DNA of 64,000 nucleotides from Rothia gullae (GTDB taxonomy: Bacteria; Actinomycetota; Actinomycetes; Actinomycetales; Micrococcaceae), in contig NZ_JANCOC010000002.1 of assembly GCF_024294905.1 (NCBI RefSeq), positions 175,740-239,739 on the forward strand. Reading direction: 5' to 3'. The position numbers and the translations under genes are program-made. The notes beneath the pieces are model-generated. The model made no database searches and was not told the DNA's origin. It saw only the letters and a program-made list of their open reading frames with translations. Positions 36,459 to 44,912 of this stretch are shown piece after piece. Each line of letters begins with the position of its first letter. The first letter of the stretch is position 1.

Positions 36459-37874
36459 CTACTCCTCAGCTAAGCTCCGCTCAGCGTGCTCAGCCTCCCG
36501 GCGGGCAGCAATAATACGTTCCAGGGTTGGCACAATCGCACCGCGCCAGCACGCATAATCGTGACCACCGTTGAAGGTCGTGCAGCGCGCATTCTTCAGG
36601 CCCAGCTTTTCCAGGCGCTCCTTCAGCTCGCGGTGAGGCGGTACCAGAACCCACTCCTGCTCCCCCACCTCAATCTCAAGGTACAGGTGGCGCAGGCGGT
36701 CGATCTCACCCGCCGCCTCAAGCTCGTCCAGGCGGTCCATGACCTGCGGCTGCCACAGCGACGAAGACTGCGCGATTGCGCCGCCAAACGCCTCCGGGCG
36801 ACTCAGCACCGCCAGCAGGGAGGACAGCCCGCCCAGCGACTGACCGTTAATCACAATGTTCTGCGGCGCGGTCTTAATGCCGTGCACTGCCTCCAGGTGC
36901 GGGAACGCGATCTCTACCAGGTAGTCGGCAATCGGGTTGTCGCCGTTCAGCTCCTTCCAGCGGTTCTCACGACCGCCAGAGTGCAGGAAGAACACGTGCA
37001 TCGCCGGAATACGACCGGCCTCGTGGGCACGGTTGAGGGTGTGCTCCATACCCTGGCTGAACCACATCTCACCGTCGAACTGGATGAACAGCGGCGCATC
37101 CGGGGCGGGGTCACCCACGCGGCCGAGCACATACTGGTGACCGTCAGAGGTCTGCATCCACTCGGGGGCGGGCAGCGCGTCAATCTCTTCCTGAGTCAGG
37201 AGGAACTCCTGCACCGGCGCGTGCTCAAGCTGCACCACACCCATGCAACGACCGATACGGTTGCACGCGGTCTCGGGGTTCAGCGGGTCACCCTCGCCGG
37301 AGTCCAGGGCGGCACGCAGGCGCACCTGGTCGTCATCACCCAGCCAGGCGGGGCGCTCGCCGGGCAGCGCCGGCAAGAAGTTGTAGGAGGCACGCCAGGT
37401 GGTTTCCATCTGCATGCTCAGCTGCCACCAGCCAGTGCCCTCGATGCGGGCCATAAGGGAACGGTCGAGGTTCTTCTCATCGGTCAGGCGGTTGATGAAC
37501 ATGAGCACCTGCTCCGCCTGCTCGTTGTGGTACAGGAAGGTAACGATGCGCTCGTTCTCACTGATACTGCCGTCTTCGCGGTGTACCGGCTCGATAATGG
37601 GGGTGCCTTCGGAGACGACCTCAAGGATGCGAGCGTTCAGCTCTTCGGGGCTGACCGCATCGGCGATAATGGCGCTGATGAGGGGGCTGTCCACGCGCGG
37701 TGCCGGTACGGGGCGCGGAGTCTTGGGAGGGGCCGGGCGCACGGCCGGCGCAACGGTACGCGGCTGCGCCAAAGTAGCCTGTTCAGAAGTGTTCTGTGCA
37801 AAAATACTCTGCGCGGGAACGGTCGCGGTGGGTTCGTGCTCGCCCAACGGTTCCTCCTTTGTCTGTGGAAACAC
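36459..37874 (-). CDS. fes: Enterochelin esterase (Fes/IroD type)
   Basis: The 471-residue hydrolase would open ferric enterobactin-type trilactones in the cytoplasm to release iron. The N-terminal Fes domain is visible (GDPLNPETACNRIG, then the EHAPVQEFLL region); the alpha/beta-hydrolase nucleophile elbow is INGQSLGGLSSLLAV (about residue 345), and the catalytic His lies in FNGGHDYACWRGA (about 437). A Pro/Ala-rich N-terminal 60 residues precede the usual fold. It lies upstream of entE on the same strand with a 268-bp gap, next to the uptake genes. Confidence 0.92.
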   Translation of the reverse strand: MFPQTKEEPLGEHEPTATVPAQSIFAQNTSEQATLAQPRTVAPAVRPAPPKTPRPVPAPRVDSPLISAIIADAVSPEELNARILEVVSEGTPIIEPVHREDGSISENERIVTFLYHNEQAEQVLMFINRLTDEKNLDRSLMARIEGTGWWQLSMQMETTWRASYNFLPALPGERPAWLGDDDQVRLRAALDSGEGDPLNPETACNRIGRCMGVVQLEHAPVQEFLLTQEEIDALPAPEWMQTSDGHQYVLGRVGDPAPDAPLFIQFDGEMWFSQGMEHTLNRAHEAGRIPAMHVFFLHSGGRENRWKELNGDNPIADYLVEIAFPHLEAVHGIKTAPQNIVINGQSLGGLSSLLAVLSRPEAFGGAIAQSSSLWQPQVMDRLDELEAAGEIDRLRHLYLEIEVGEQEWVLVPPHRELKERLEKLGLKNARCTTFNGGHDYACWRGAIVPTLERIIAARREAEHAERSLAEE

Positions 37875-38103
37875 TCAATCGGTGAAAATCGGTGAGGAGG
37901 CACATTATCGTTAGTTAGCCTCTACAACCTCACTCTATGGTATCCCTTACCCAAACTCCAGCCAAAGGGAAAAGCGAAAGAACCACAACATGACATTCAT
38001 GACAGCGAGCACACGCTACTAAAACCCAAGCACAAAGCCGCCACAACCCCGCCCAGCCCAGACCCACCTAAGACCAGCCCAGACCCAGCCCAAAAGTTAA
38101 AAG
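37875..38103. other. Upstream region of fes
   Basis: TTAGTTAGCCT near 37910 resembles part of an iron box. Low-complexity CCCAGCCCAGACC-type sequence fills 38045-38092. No gene is seen. Confidence 0.4.
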
Positions 38104-38177
38104 AGATGAGGCACCGAGACCGTGCATCAAACCTTCAAACAGTGAAGGCCTCATGCGGCAGTCTCGGTGCCTCATCT
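38104..38177 (-). terminator. Long hairpin, likely terminator of the siderophore uptake genes
   Basis: A perfect 17-bp stem (38104-38120 with 38161-38177, core GATGAGGCACCGAGAC) encloses a smaller CCTTC/GAAGG hairpin and is followed on the minus strand by CTTTTAACTTTT. It lies about 200 bp past the ATPase stop. Confidence 0.7.
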
Positions 38178-38323
38178 ACGGGTTCCCAAAATGGAACCTA
38201 CCCAGTGCTCGGAGCCGTTCATGCGTCAAAGACGGACGAGCACCGGGTAGGCGCCCTACGCGCAGGGGATCCTGGGTCCCTCAGATCCTAACGTTCGCTA
38301 CTCGGCGCAATGCCGAGCTTTTC
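38178..38323. ncRNA. Candidate structured RNA between uptake genes and fes
   Basis: Four further stem-loops follow one another: GGTTCC/GGAACC (38181-38198); CTACCCAGTGCTCG with CGAGCACCGGGTAG (38198-38250, one mismatch, itself enclosing CCGT/ACGG); GGATC/GATCC (38267-38288); and CTCGGC/GCCGAG (38301-38317) followed by CTTTT. On the plus strand the last is terminator-like; on the minus strand the 38104 hairpin is. It has no coding potential and matches none of tmRNA, RNase P or SRP RNA as far as I can tell. It could be a small RNA or a structured 3' UTR. Confidence 0.4.
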
Positions 38324-38375
38324 CACCCGTACTGAGACGGTTGGCGCCAACTCCCACGCGGCTTAGGGGCGAAAA

Positions 38376-39218
38376 CTATTCGCTTTCGCGGGCCGCCGAA
38401 ATAGCGTCAGCGGCAATATGAATTGTTTGGTTCTCCTTCGGAATAACCAAAGGGGTTCCAGTGCATGGATCAGGAATAATGACCGATTGCAGGTCAAAAA
38501 CTTCCTGGATAAGTTCCGGTGTAATTATCGCACGCGGATCGCCCTGAGCGATAATCCGGCCCTGCTTCATTAACACAACATGAGTAGCATACCTGAAAGC
38601 AAGGTTCAGGTCATGCAACACCACGGCTACCGTTCGCCCTTCGGAATGCAATTTCTTCGTCAGGTTCAGCACCTCAATCTGGTGCGTGATGTCCAGGTAG
38701 GTGGTCGGCTCATCGAGCAGAATCAGCGGGGTCTGCTGTGCCAGGGTCATGGCAATCCACACGCGCTGACGCTGACCGCCCGAAAGCGCCTCAATGGGAC
38801 GCTCAGCAAGCTCCAGCACGTTCGCTGCCTGCATCGCCTCCACGCAGGCTCGCTCGTCCTCATCAGACCAGGAACGCAACAGCGACTGGTGCGGGTAGCG
38901 GCCGCGCGCCACCACATCCGCCACGGTCACGCCGCTAGGCGCCTCCGGGGTCTGCGGCAGCATCGCCAGGATCTTGGCGATAGCGCGGGACTTCATCTGC
39001 GGCAGCGGGGTGCCGTCCAGTCGAACCTCACCCTCCTTGAGCGGGTTCACACGGGCAAGAGCCTTCAAGGTGGTCGACTTACCGCAGGCATTCGGGCCCA
39101 GGATAACGGTCAGTTCCCCCTCCGGCACCTGAAAATCTACCCCGTTGAGCACCGTATGCTCACCGTAGGCAACCACCATGTTCTCGCCTTCAAGGCGGGT
39201 CGTCACACTAGCGTTCAC
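38376..39218 (-). CDS. fepC: Ferric siderophore ABC transporter, ATP-binding protein
   Basis: The 280-residue ATPase powers import through the two permeases encoded upstream. Walker A is GPNACGKSTTLKAL (about residue 41, with Cys in place of the usual Gly), the signature is LSGGQRQRVWIAM (about 145), Walker B is ILLDEPTTYLD (about 167), and the switch His lies in VVLHDLN. The start is a GTG overlapping the stop of the upstream permease gene (TAGTG), so the two are coupled. Confidence 0.93.
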   Translation of the reverse strand: MNASVTTRLEGENMVVAYGEHTVLNGVDFQVPEGELTVILGPNACGKSTTLKALARVNPLKEGEVRLDGTPLPQMKSRAIAKILAMLPQTPEAPSGVTVADVVARGRYPHQSLLRSWSDEDERACVEAMQAANVLELAERPIEALSGGQRQRVWIAMTLAQQTPLILLDEPTTYLDITHQIEVLNLTKKLHSEGRTVAVVLHDLNLAFRYATHVVLMKQGRIIAQGDPRAIITPELIQEVFDLQSVIIPDPCTGTPLVIPKENQTIHIAADAISAARESE

Positions 39219-40324
39219 TAGCTCTTCTTCCTTTCGAGGTAAATCAGGTAAATCAGGTACAGGCCGCCAATCGCGCCGGTCACCACACCCACCTGAATGA
39301 TGCGTCCGGGAACAGCGAATCGGCCAATCAGGTCAGAGCCGAGCACCATGAGCGCACCCATAAGCGCCGCGGAGGCGAAACCCACCCCGCCACTGCGAGA
39401 CAGGGTCTTCGCGATGTGCGGTGCCGCCAACGCGACAAAGGCAATCGGGCCGGTCGTCGCGGTCGCCAGCGAAACCAAAAGCACACCGATAAACAGAGCC
39501 GCCACACGGTACGCGTTCACGCTCACACCCAAACCGGATGCCACCTGGTCACCAAAACGAATCGCGCCCAGCGGTCGGACCAGCATCAGCAGCAGCGGAG
39601 TCACCACGAACAGCAGACCCAGCAGCGCGTAGGTGCGCTCCCACGTGATGTCATTGAGCGAACCGGCAAGCCAGGACGCCGCGGTCTGCGCCTGAGTCAG
39701 CGAAGCACGCACCACCAACAGCGCATTGAACGCCGCCAGGGTCGAACCCACACCAATACCCACCAGCACCAGACGGAAGCCATGCAGGCCCGTGCGGCGC
39801 GTCAACAGCCACACCAGCACCGATGTGGCCAAGCCACCAACCACAGCGCCCAGAGCAACCTCCACGGGGCCGGAATTGAAGACAATAATCTGCAACAGCG
39901 CACCGGTCGCAGCACCATTCGTGAAGCCGATAATATCCGGCGAGCCCAGGGCATTACCCGAAATCACCTGGAAAATCGCACCCGACAGACCAAGCGCCGC
40001 ACCCACCAGAAGCGCCGCCACAATACGCGCCGCACGTTGCTGAGCGAAAGTCACAGCAATCTGCTTGCCCTCACCCAACAGCGCCGGGATAACCTTCTCC
40101 GGGGCGAGCTTATAATCACCCTGCAACATGCCCCAAAACGCCAGCGCCGCAATCAGCACCACCAACGCAACATTCAAAATCAGCACACGCCACGGCACCT
40201 GAGCACTCAGCGGACCGCGCACAGTCAACACCGGGCGGCCACCCAAATCGCGGCCACGACGACGCGCAGAACGATTAGCGGAGCTGGTGGCAGTCGCCGT
40301 CAAAAGAGCGGAAGAATTCGACAT
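39218..40324 (-). CDS. fepG: Ferric siderophore ABC transporter permease (FecCD family)
   Basis: The 368-residue integral membrane protein has a basic N-terminal 45 residues and then about nine to ten hydrophobic segments of the FecCD fold. Family marks are RAARIVAALLVGAALGLSG, FQVISGNALGSPDIIGFTNG, and GPIAFVALAAPHIAKTL, the coupling region toward the ATPase. The ATG overlaps the stop of the preceding permease gene by one base (TAATG). The assignment to the G rather than the D subunit follows gene order only. Confidence 0.9.
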   Translation of the reverse strand: MSNSSALLTATATSSANRSARRRGRDLGGRPVLTVRGPLSAQVPWRVLILNVALVVLIAALAFWGMLQGDYKLAPEKVIPALLGEGKQIAVTFAQQRAARIVAALLVGAALGLSGAIFQVISGNALGSPDIIGFTNGAATGALLQIIVFNSGPVEVALGAVVGGLATSVLVWLLTRRTGLHGFRLVLVGIGVGSTLAAFNALLVVRASLTQAQTAASWLAGSLNDITWERTYALLGLLFVVTPLLLMLVRPLGAIRFGDQVASGLGVSVNAYRVAALFIGVLLVSLATATTGPIAFVALAAPHIAKTLSRSGGVGFASAALMGALMVLGSDLIGRFAVPGRIIQVGVVTGAIGGLYLIYLIYLERKKS

Positions 40325-41391
40325 TAGAGAGCCTCCACCTTACGACGAGTCATCAAGAACAAGAACACCGGGGCACCGGCAAGAGTCGCCACAATACCCA
40401 CCTGAGTCTCCTGCGGAGCCACCAGCACACGCGCCAACACGTCAGCACACAGCAACCACACCGGACCCAACAGCGCCGAACCATAATTCACCCAGCGCAC
40501 ATCATTACCGAGTAGGGCACGCACCACAAACGGCACCGCCAAACCCACAAAACCAATCGGACCCACCGCAGCAGTCGCCGCACCGGCAAGCACCGTCACC
40601 GCCAGCAACGTCAAATTCTGGGTCGTACGCACACTCACGCCGAGGCTGGTCGCCGCCTCCTCGCCCATGCTCAGAGCATTAATCGCAGGAGCCACAAAGA
40701 ACGCCACCAGCATACCCAGCACAATCACCGGACCCACCGTCGAAGCGATATCCATACCGCGGCCCTCCAGCGAACCGGCAACCCACACACGGAACTCGTT
40801 ATACGCATCCTGATCAGCCAAAATCAGGCCCTGCGCAATCGCCGACAGCGCCGCAGAAATCGCCACACCCGCCAGAGCGAGCTTCACGATCGACCCGTCA
40901 CGGCCACGACCCAGCGTGTACACCAGCACCGCAGCCAACGCGCCACCAATCGTTGCAGCAACCATGTACTGCCAAATACCCATCACACCAAAAACCACCA
41001 CGGAAGCAATCACAGCCACCGCAGCGCCGGCGTTCACACCCATCAGGCCGGGCTCAGCCAACGGGTTACGAGTCAACGACTGCATCAGAGAACCGGCAAC
41101 CGCCAACGCCGCACCCGCCGCAAGACCCACCAAGGTACGCGGAATGCGCTGCTCCATCACAATCGTCTGCGCCTGCTCAGAAGCAGTGCCATTGAAAACA
41201 GCCAGAACCTGATCCGGCGGAAGATTATTCGACCCGAACAGCAAAGAAGCAGCCACAGCTCCCACCAAAAGCACCGCAAACAAGAACAGAAAAGCCAGGC
41301 GCTTACCCAACTTCTGCCCCTGAATCACAGAACCCTGACGGGACGTACTCTCCTGCTGAACATCTCGGGACAATGAGCTCGTGAAGGCCAC
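40324..41391 (-). CDS. fepD: Ferric siderophore ABC transporter permease (FecCD family)
   Basis: I start at the GTG 41391 (355 aa) because AAGGAG lies four bases upstream; a longer frame to 41523 would add an unlikely Cys-rich leader. Family marks are RIPRTLVGLAAGAALAVAG, QSLTRNPLAEPGLMGVNAG and GPIGFVGLAVPFVVRAL. It pairs with the next permease to form the membrane channel. The 145 bp between it and the upstream surface-protein gene contains no clear terminator, so readthrough from the binding-protein promoter is possible. Confidence 0.9.
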   Translation of the reverse strand: MAFTSSLSRDVQQESTSRQGSVIQGQKLGKRLAFLFLFAVLLVGAVAASLLFGSNNLPPDQVLAVFNGTASEQAQTIVMEQRIPRTLVGLAAGAALAVAGSLMQSLTRNPLAEPGLMGVNAGAAVAVIASVVVFGVMGIWQYMVAATIGGALAAVLVYTLGRGRDGSIVKLALAGVAISAALSAIAQGLILADQDAYNEFRVWVAGSLEGRGMDIASTVGPVIVLGMLVAFFVAPAINALSMGEEAATSLGVSVRTTQNLTLLAVTVLAGAATAAVGPIGFVGLAVPFVVRALLGNDVRWVNYGSALLGPVWLLCADVLARVLVAPQETQVGIVATLAGAPVFLFLMTRRKVEAL

Positions 41392-41536
41392 TATGCTCCT
41401 TATGCTCGATACAAGAAAATAGGGAGGCACACCCGGCGCACCCACACCACACGAGGGGCACCCGGCACACCTGTAGATAACGAGGGAAACGCCGGAGCGG
41501 GCGGGATAGTCCCCCATCCGCATCCGACGTTAAGTC

Positions 41537-42553
41537 TTAGCGCTTACGGATCAGCAGCAGCGCAGCAGCACCCACAATGCTTACGCCCAGAACCACCACG
41601 CCAACCCACGGGAACGCAGCGCCGTAAGTCACGGTCTGAACGGTGGATGCGGTGTTAGCCGCGCCCGATGCCGAAGCGCTCGGCTTCGACACAGCACCGC
41701 GCGCAGCTGCCGAAGAAGATGCGCTCGCCGAAGCGGCCGCCTTCTTCTGGGCATTTGCGGAATCCGAAGCAGCCGACGCAGCGGAAGAGTCAGAGGTGCC
41801 GGAAGAGTCAGATTCCGCGTTCAGGCGGTCGTATTCCTCCTTGGTGATGGTGTTGCCGTCAGCATCGGTGTATACGGTCTCAGCGTCAGCTGCGCCACCC
41901 GCAGAACCAATCGAGGAGTCGTTCGAGCCACCATTTGACGAGGATTCGTTCGAATCGTTAGAGCCCTGAGCATTGTCTGCAGAGTCGGAGCTGTTAGAGT
42001 TCGAGCCGCCATTCGAGGAACCACCCTTGCTCTTCGAGCTGGAAGAGCCACGGTTCGAGGAGGAATTATCCGAGCCACCCTCACCTACCACGGTAAACTC
42101 GGGGCTACGGTTGCTGTACGCCTCGGTACCCAGGTACTTGCCGTCCTTGTCACGCTTCTCACCGGAAGCGAGGAAACGCAGAGTGTGGGTGCCAGGGCCT
42201 ACATCCGGCAGCACGAAGGAACCGGAGACCTTACCGTTGCCATCGGTCTTCTGCTGATGCACCACGCAAGCGCCCTGAGCCGCATTGGAGGGGCACAGGT
42301 TGCCGTCGTCCACCTTCACGGACACCACAGCGTTCGCGGGGAAGCCGCTCACGCTAAAGGAAATCACGCCGTGCTCACTCACAGAGGAGGAAACGGTCGA
42401 GGAGGTGCCAGGGGTAGATGCCTTCGCACCACCCGGAGGCAGAGCGGATGCGGTGCCAACGCCCAAGCCCAGCGCCAGGGTTGCGGCAGCACAGGCGGTC
42501 AGCGCCTTAGAGGTCAGGGATGCCTTCGGGGCTCCCAAAAAAGGTGCACGCAT
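41537..42553 (-). CDS. Wall-associated surface protein with Ser-rich stalk
   Basis: The 338-residue protein has a signal peptide (to about residue 38, ASALPPGG), one beta-type domain (about 50-155, containing GNLCPSNAAQGACVVHQ, VGPGTHTLRFLASGE and SPEFTVVG), a Ser/Asn/Gly-rich stalk of about 150 residues, and a C-terminal hydrophobic helix ending LLLIRKR. That end is a membrane anchor with a positive stop; no LPxTG is seen. The beta domain resembles the repeated domain of the next protein upstream. Two cysteines could form a disulfide. AAAGGACCACC precedes the ATG. Its place between binding-protein and permease genes suggests a part in siderophore capture. Confidence 0.8.
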   Translation of the reverse strand: MRAPFLGAPKASLTSKALTACAAATLALGLGVGTASALPPGGAKASTPGTSSTVSSSVSEHGVISFSVSGFPANAVVSVKVDDGNLCPSNAAQGACVVHQQKTDGNGKVSGSFVLPDVGPGTHTLRFLASGEKRDKDGKYLGTEAYSNRSPEFTVVGEGGSDNSSSNRGSSSSKSKGGSSNGGSNSNSSDSADNAQGSNDSNESSSNGGSNDSSIGSAGGAADAETVYTDADGNTITKEEYDRLNAESDSSGTSDSSAASAASDSANAQKKAAASASASSSAAARGAVSKPSASASGAANTASTVQTVTYGAAFPWVGVVVLGVSIVGAAALLLIRKR

Positions 42554-42731
42554 GGTGGTCCTTTCAAAATTACCGGGGTCGAAGCTGAACGCTACCGGGT
42601 TCGTGGAGGTACAGTTCAGCGGGTCGTGACCGGAGTTGTTGGAGGCACCCGATCCACGCCCCTATTCAAGGGTGCAGGGTCAAAACTGTGGAGCGTGAAC
42701 CGGTGCCGATGTGAATGTGTGGTCAGAAAGC

Positions 42732-44783
42732 TTACTTCTTGGAGGTGCGCAGCAGCAGAGCCGCAGCCAAAACCACCAGGCCAGCCGCCGAGAGCAGCAG
42801 GTTATTGGCGTTGTTGACCAGCCACTTGGTCAGACCGGTCAGCTGGGTACCCTCAACAATCGGGCCCTGCGCCTTCGTGCCTGCGGCGGAGTTCTGCGAG
42901 CCCTGCGTGTTCTGCGAGTTCTGCGAACCGGCTGCAGCCTGTACGGCCTTCTTCGCATTAGCTTGGGTCTTCTGCACGGTGGTTGCCAGGTTCTTCTGTG
43001 CGCTTTGAACCTTCGCCTTAGCCTGCACACGGTTCAGGACCGGAGCGGTGCTCTGGGAGAGCGCGGCGAGGGACGCGTCCACGTCAGTGGCGCGGGTGCT
43101 GATGCGGCCGCCCGCGTTACGCATGGGCACAGGTGCCGTGGAGGTTGCGGTTGCGGGGTTCTCGTTCAGCTCTTCGACCAGCTGGTCGGTGGCGTCCTGC
43201 TCATCGCGGGAAACCTCCCGACGAGGGGTAACAGCACGTTCCACGGTCATGTCAGCAAAACCAAGCACCGCGTTCTGCGCGCCCTGGTTGCCGTTGTGCA
43301 CGACCACGCGGTAGGTTGCGGCGGGCATGCTCACGGTGGTTTCGTAGCTGAAGCTGCGGTTGCCATCCAGGCGCTTCCAGCCGGAGCCGTAGAGGGTCTG
43401 CGGGGAGTTGCCGAGGTAGGTCGCGGCGTACACCCAGGTGCCCGGTTCAGCGTTCGGCACGGTCACGGTCACGGTGGAGCCGTCACGGCTCACCTGCACG
43501 CCATTACCAGCGGTCAGTTCGGAGGCGTTGACCGGCTCGGGTGCGTCACCGGGGGCGTACTCACCGATGGTGAAGGTGGTGTTGATGCCGCCCTGGCTGT
43601 TGGCGCCGCCGTAGGTTCCGGATCGGTCGCCCTCACGCAGGCTACCGGTCAGCAGGCGCAGAGTGTGCTCACCGGAGGCGTACTTTGCGGCGTCTTCGTC
43701 ATTCTTGAAGGCTGCGTTGTCGCGGGTGGGCAGGTCAATCCAGGCGTCAATGTGGCCGTTTTCGTCGGGGGTGACGATAGCCCAGATGGTGCGGTTGTCG
43801 TTGACCGCGGTGGCGTCGTTACGGGATACCTTGCCGTCGTCAATCTTCAGACCGATAACGGATGCCTTCTTGTCTTCGGGGTTGCACCAGCCGTCACCGG
43901 TCAGGTGCAGTTTGCCGCCCTGAACCGCCTTGGGGTTCTCGATGGTCAGGCGCGGGGTGAAGGAGCCATCGGCGGGGGCGCAGGTTTTCGAGTCTTCGCT
44001 GGGTGCGGGGGTCGGCTCTGCGGTAGGTGCCGGGGTGGGTTCAGCGGTTGCGCTAGGGTCAGCGGTAGGCTCGGCAGTCGCAGAAGGCTCAGCGGTAGCA
44101 GAGGGGTCTGCACTCGCGCTGGGCTCAGCAGTCGCAGAAGGCTCAGCGGTAGCAGAAGGCTCAGCGGTAGCAGAGGGATCCGCGGTAGCAGAGGGATCCG
44201 CGGTCGGTGCCGGGCTCGGAGCCGGGGCGCTCAACGTAATATTCTGCGACACAGATACACGACGGTCGTAAGTGTTACCGTCCGCATCCGTACCACCCAG
44301 GGAACCGGAAAGCACCTGAATACGGTGGCCGGTACCCTCCACGGTCCAGCCCTTGTCCTTCAGGTGCTCAGCGGTCAGACCGGTGTTTTCGGGGGTCGGC
44401 AGAGGCACCTCAAACTCGAAGGTGCCGTCCTCTTTGGCAGTTTCCATGAAGTTCGCGGGCGAGTTGCCGCCCTTCTTGGTAATCGGGTTAATCGCCTGGT
44501 GCGCTTCATCCGGCAGGGCGTCGAGGAACTTCACGGCGAACACTGCGCCGCGACCGGGTGCGGTGCTGGTAAAGCCGGTGCCGCGCAGCACGAGCTTACC
44601 TTCGCGCCACTTCTCGGTGGAGATGGTCACGGTAGCTTTAGCTTCCTGCTGGGTGGCGGCGGGAGTATCCGCGAATGCGAGAGTGGTGCCGGTCAGCACT
44701 GCTCCAGGGGTGATGAGTGCGCCGGCGAGAGCCACGACGGCACCGTAGCGGGCTGCGGTGCGTGCGGGTCGAGTTTCGGTCAT
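42732..44783 (-). CDS. Large wall-associated surface protein with repeated beta domains
   Basis: The 683-residue protein has a signal peptide (cleavage near LAFADTP), a beta domain (about 48-188, with GHRIQVLSGSLGGTD), a linker of PSATAE repeats (about 190-260), a second copy of the domain (about 275-415, with GWCNPEDKK and GEHTLRLLTGSLREGD), a third beta-like region (about 430-520), a helical Gln/Ala-rich stretch, and a C-terminal hydrophobic helix ending RTSKK. The anchor is like that of the downstream neighbour. AAGGACCACC precedes the ATG. It lies directly behind the siderophore-binding lipoprotein gene. It is not a NEAT or HtaA domain as far as I can recognise. Confidence 0.8.
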   Translation of the reverse strand: MTETRPARTAARYGAVVALAGALITPGAVLTGTTLAFADTPAATQQEAKATVTISTEKWREGKLVLRGTGFTSTAPGRGAVFAVKFLDALPDEAHQAINPITKKGGNSPANFMETAKEDGTFEFEVPLPTPENTGLTAEHLKDKGWTVEGTGHRIQVLSGSLGGTDADGNTYDRRVSVSQNITLSAPAPSPAPTADPSATADPSATAEPSATAEPSATAEPSASADPSATAEPSATAEPTADPSATAEPTPAPTAEPTPAPSEDSKTCAPADGSFTPRLTIENPKAVQGGKLHLTGDGWCNPEDKKASVIGLKIDDGKVSRNDATAVNDNRTIWAIVTPDENGHIDAWIDLPTRDNAAFKNDEDAAKYASGEHTLRLLTGSLREGDRSGTYGGANSQGGINTTFTIGEYAPGDAPEPVNASELTAGNGVQVSRDGSTVTVTVPNAEPGTWVYAATYLGNSPQTLYGSGWKRLDGNRSFSYETTVSMPAATYRVVVHNGNQGAQNAVLGFADMTVERAVTPRREVSRDEQDATDQLVEELNENPATATSTAPVPMRNAGGRISTRATDVDASLAALSQSTAPVLNRVQAKAKVQSAQKNLATTVQKTQANAKKAVQAAAGSQNSQNTQGSQNSAAGTKAQGPIVEGTQLTGLTKWLVNNANNLLLSAAGLVVLAAALLLRTSKK

Positions 44784-44818
44784 GGTGGTCCTTGAGGATG
44801 GTGTGGTGGATCGTGCAT

Positions 44819-44858
44819 CCCCTTCCCGCCGCGGTTTTCAGGTCGCGGTGGGAAGGGG
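44819..44858. other. Intercistronic hairpin behind the binding-protein gene
   Basis: A 15-bp stem with one G-T pair (44819-44833 with 44844-44858), without a following T run, lies between the binding-protein gene and the surface-protein gene. It could stabilise or partly terminate the upstream message. Confidence 0.5.
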
Positions 44859-44912
44859 TATGGCGGAAGCTTCAGCGTGTGATTGCTTCACCGAGTGTTC
44901 AGAACGGGATGT

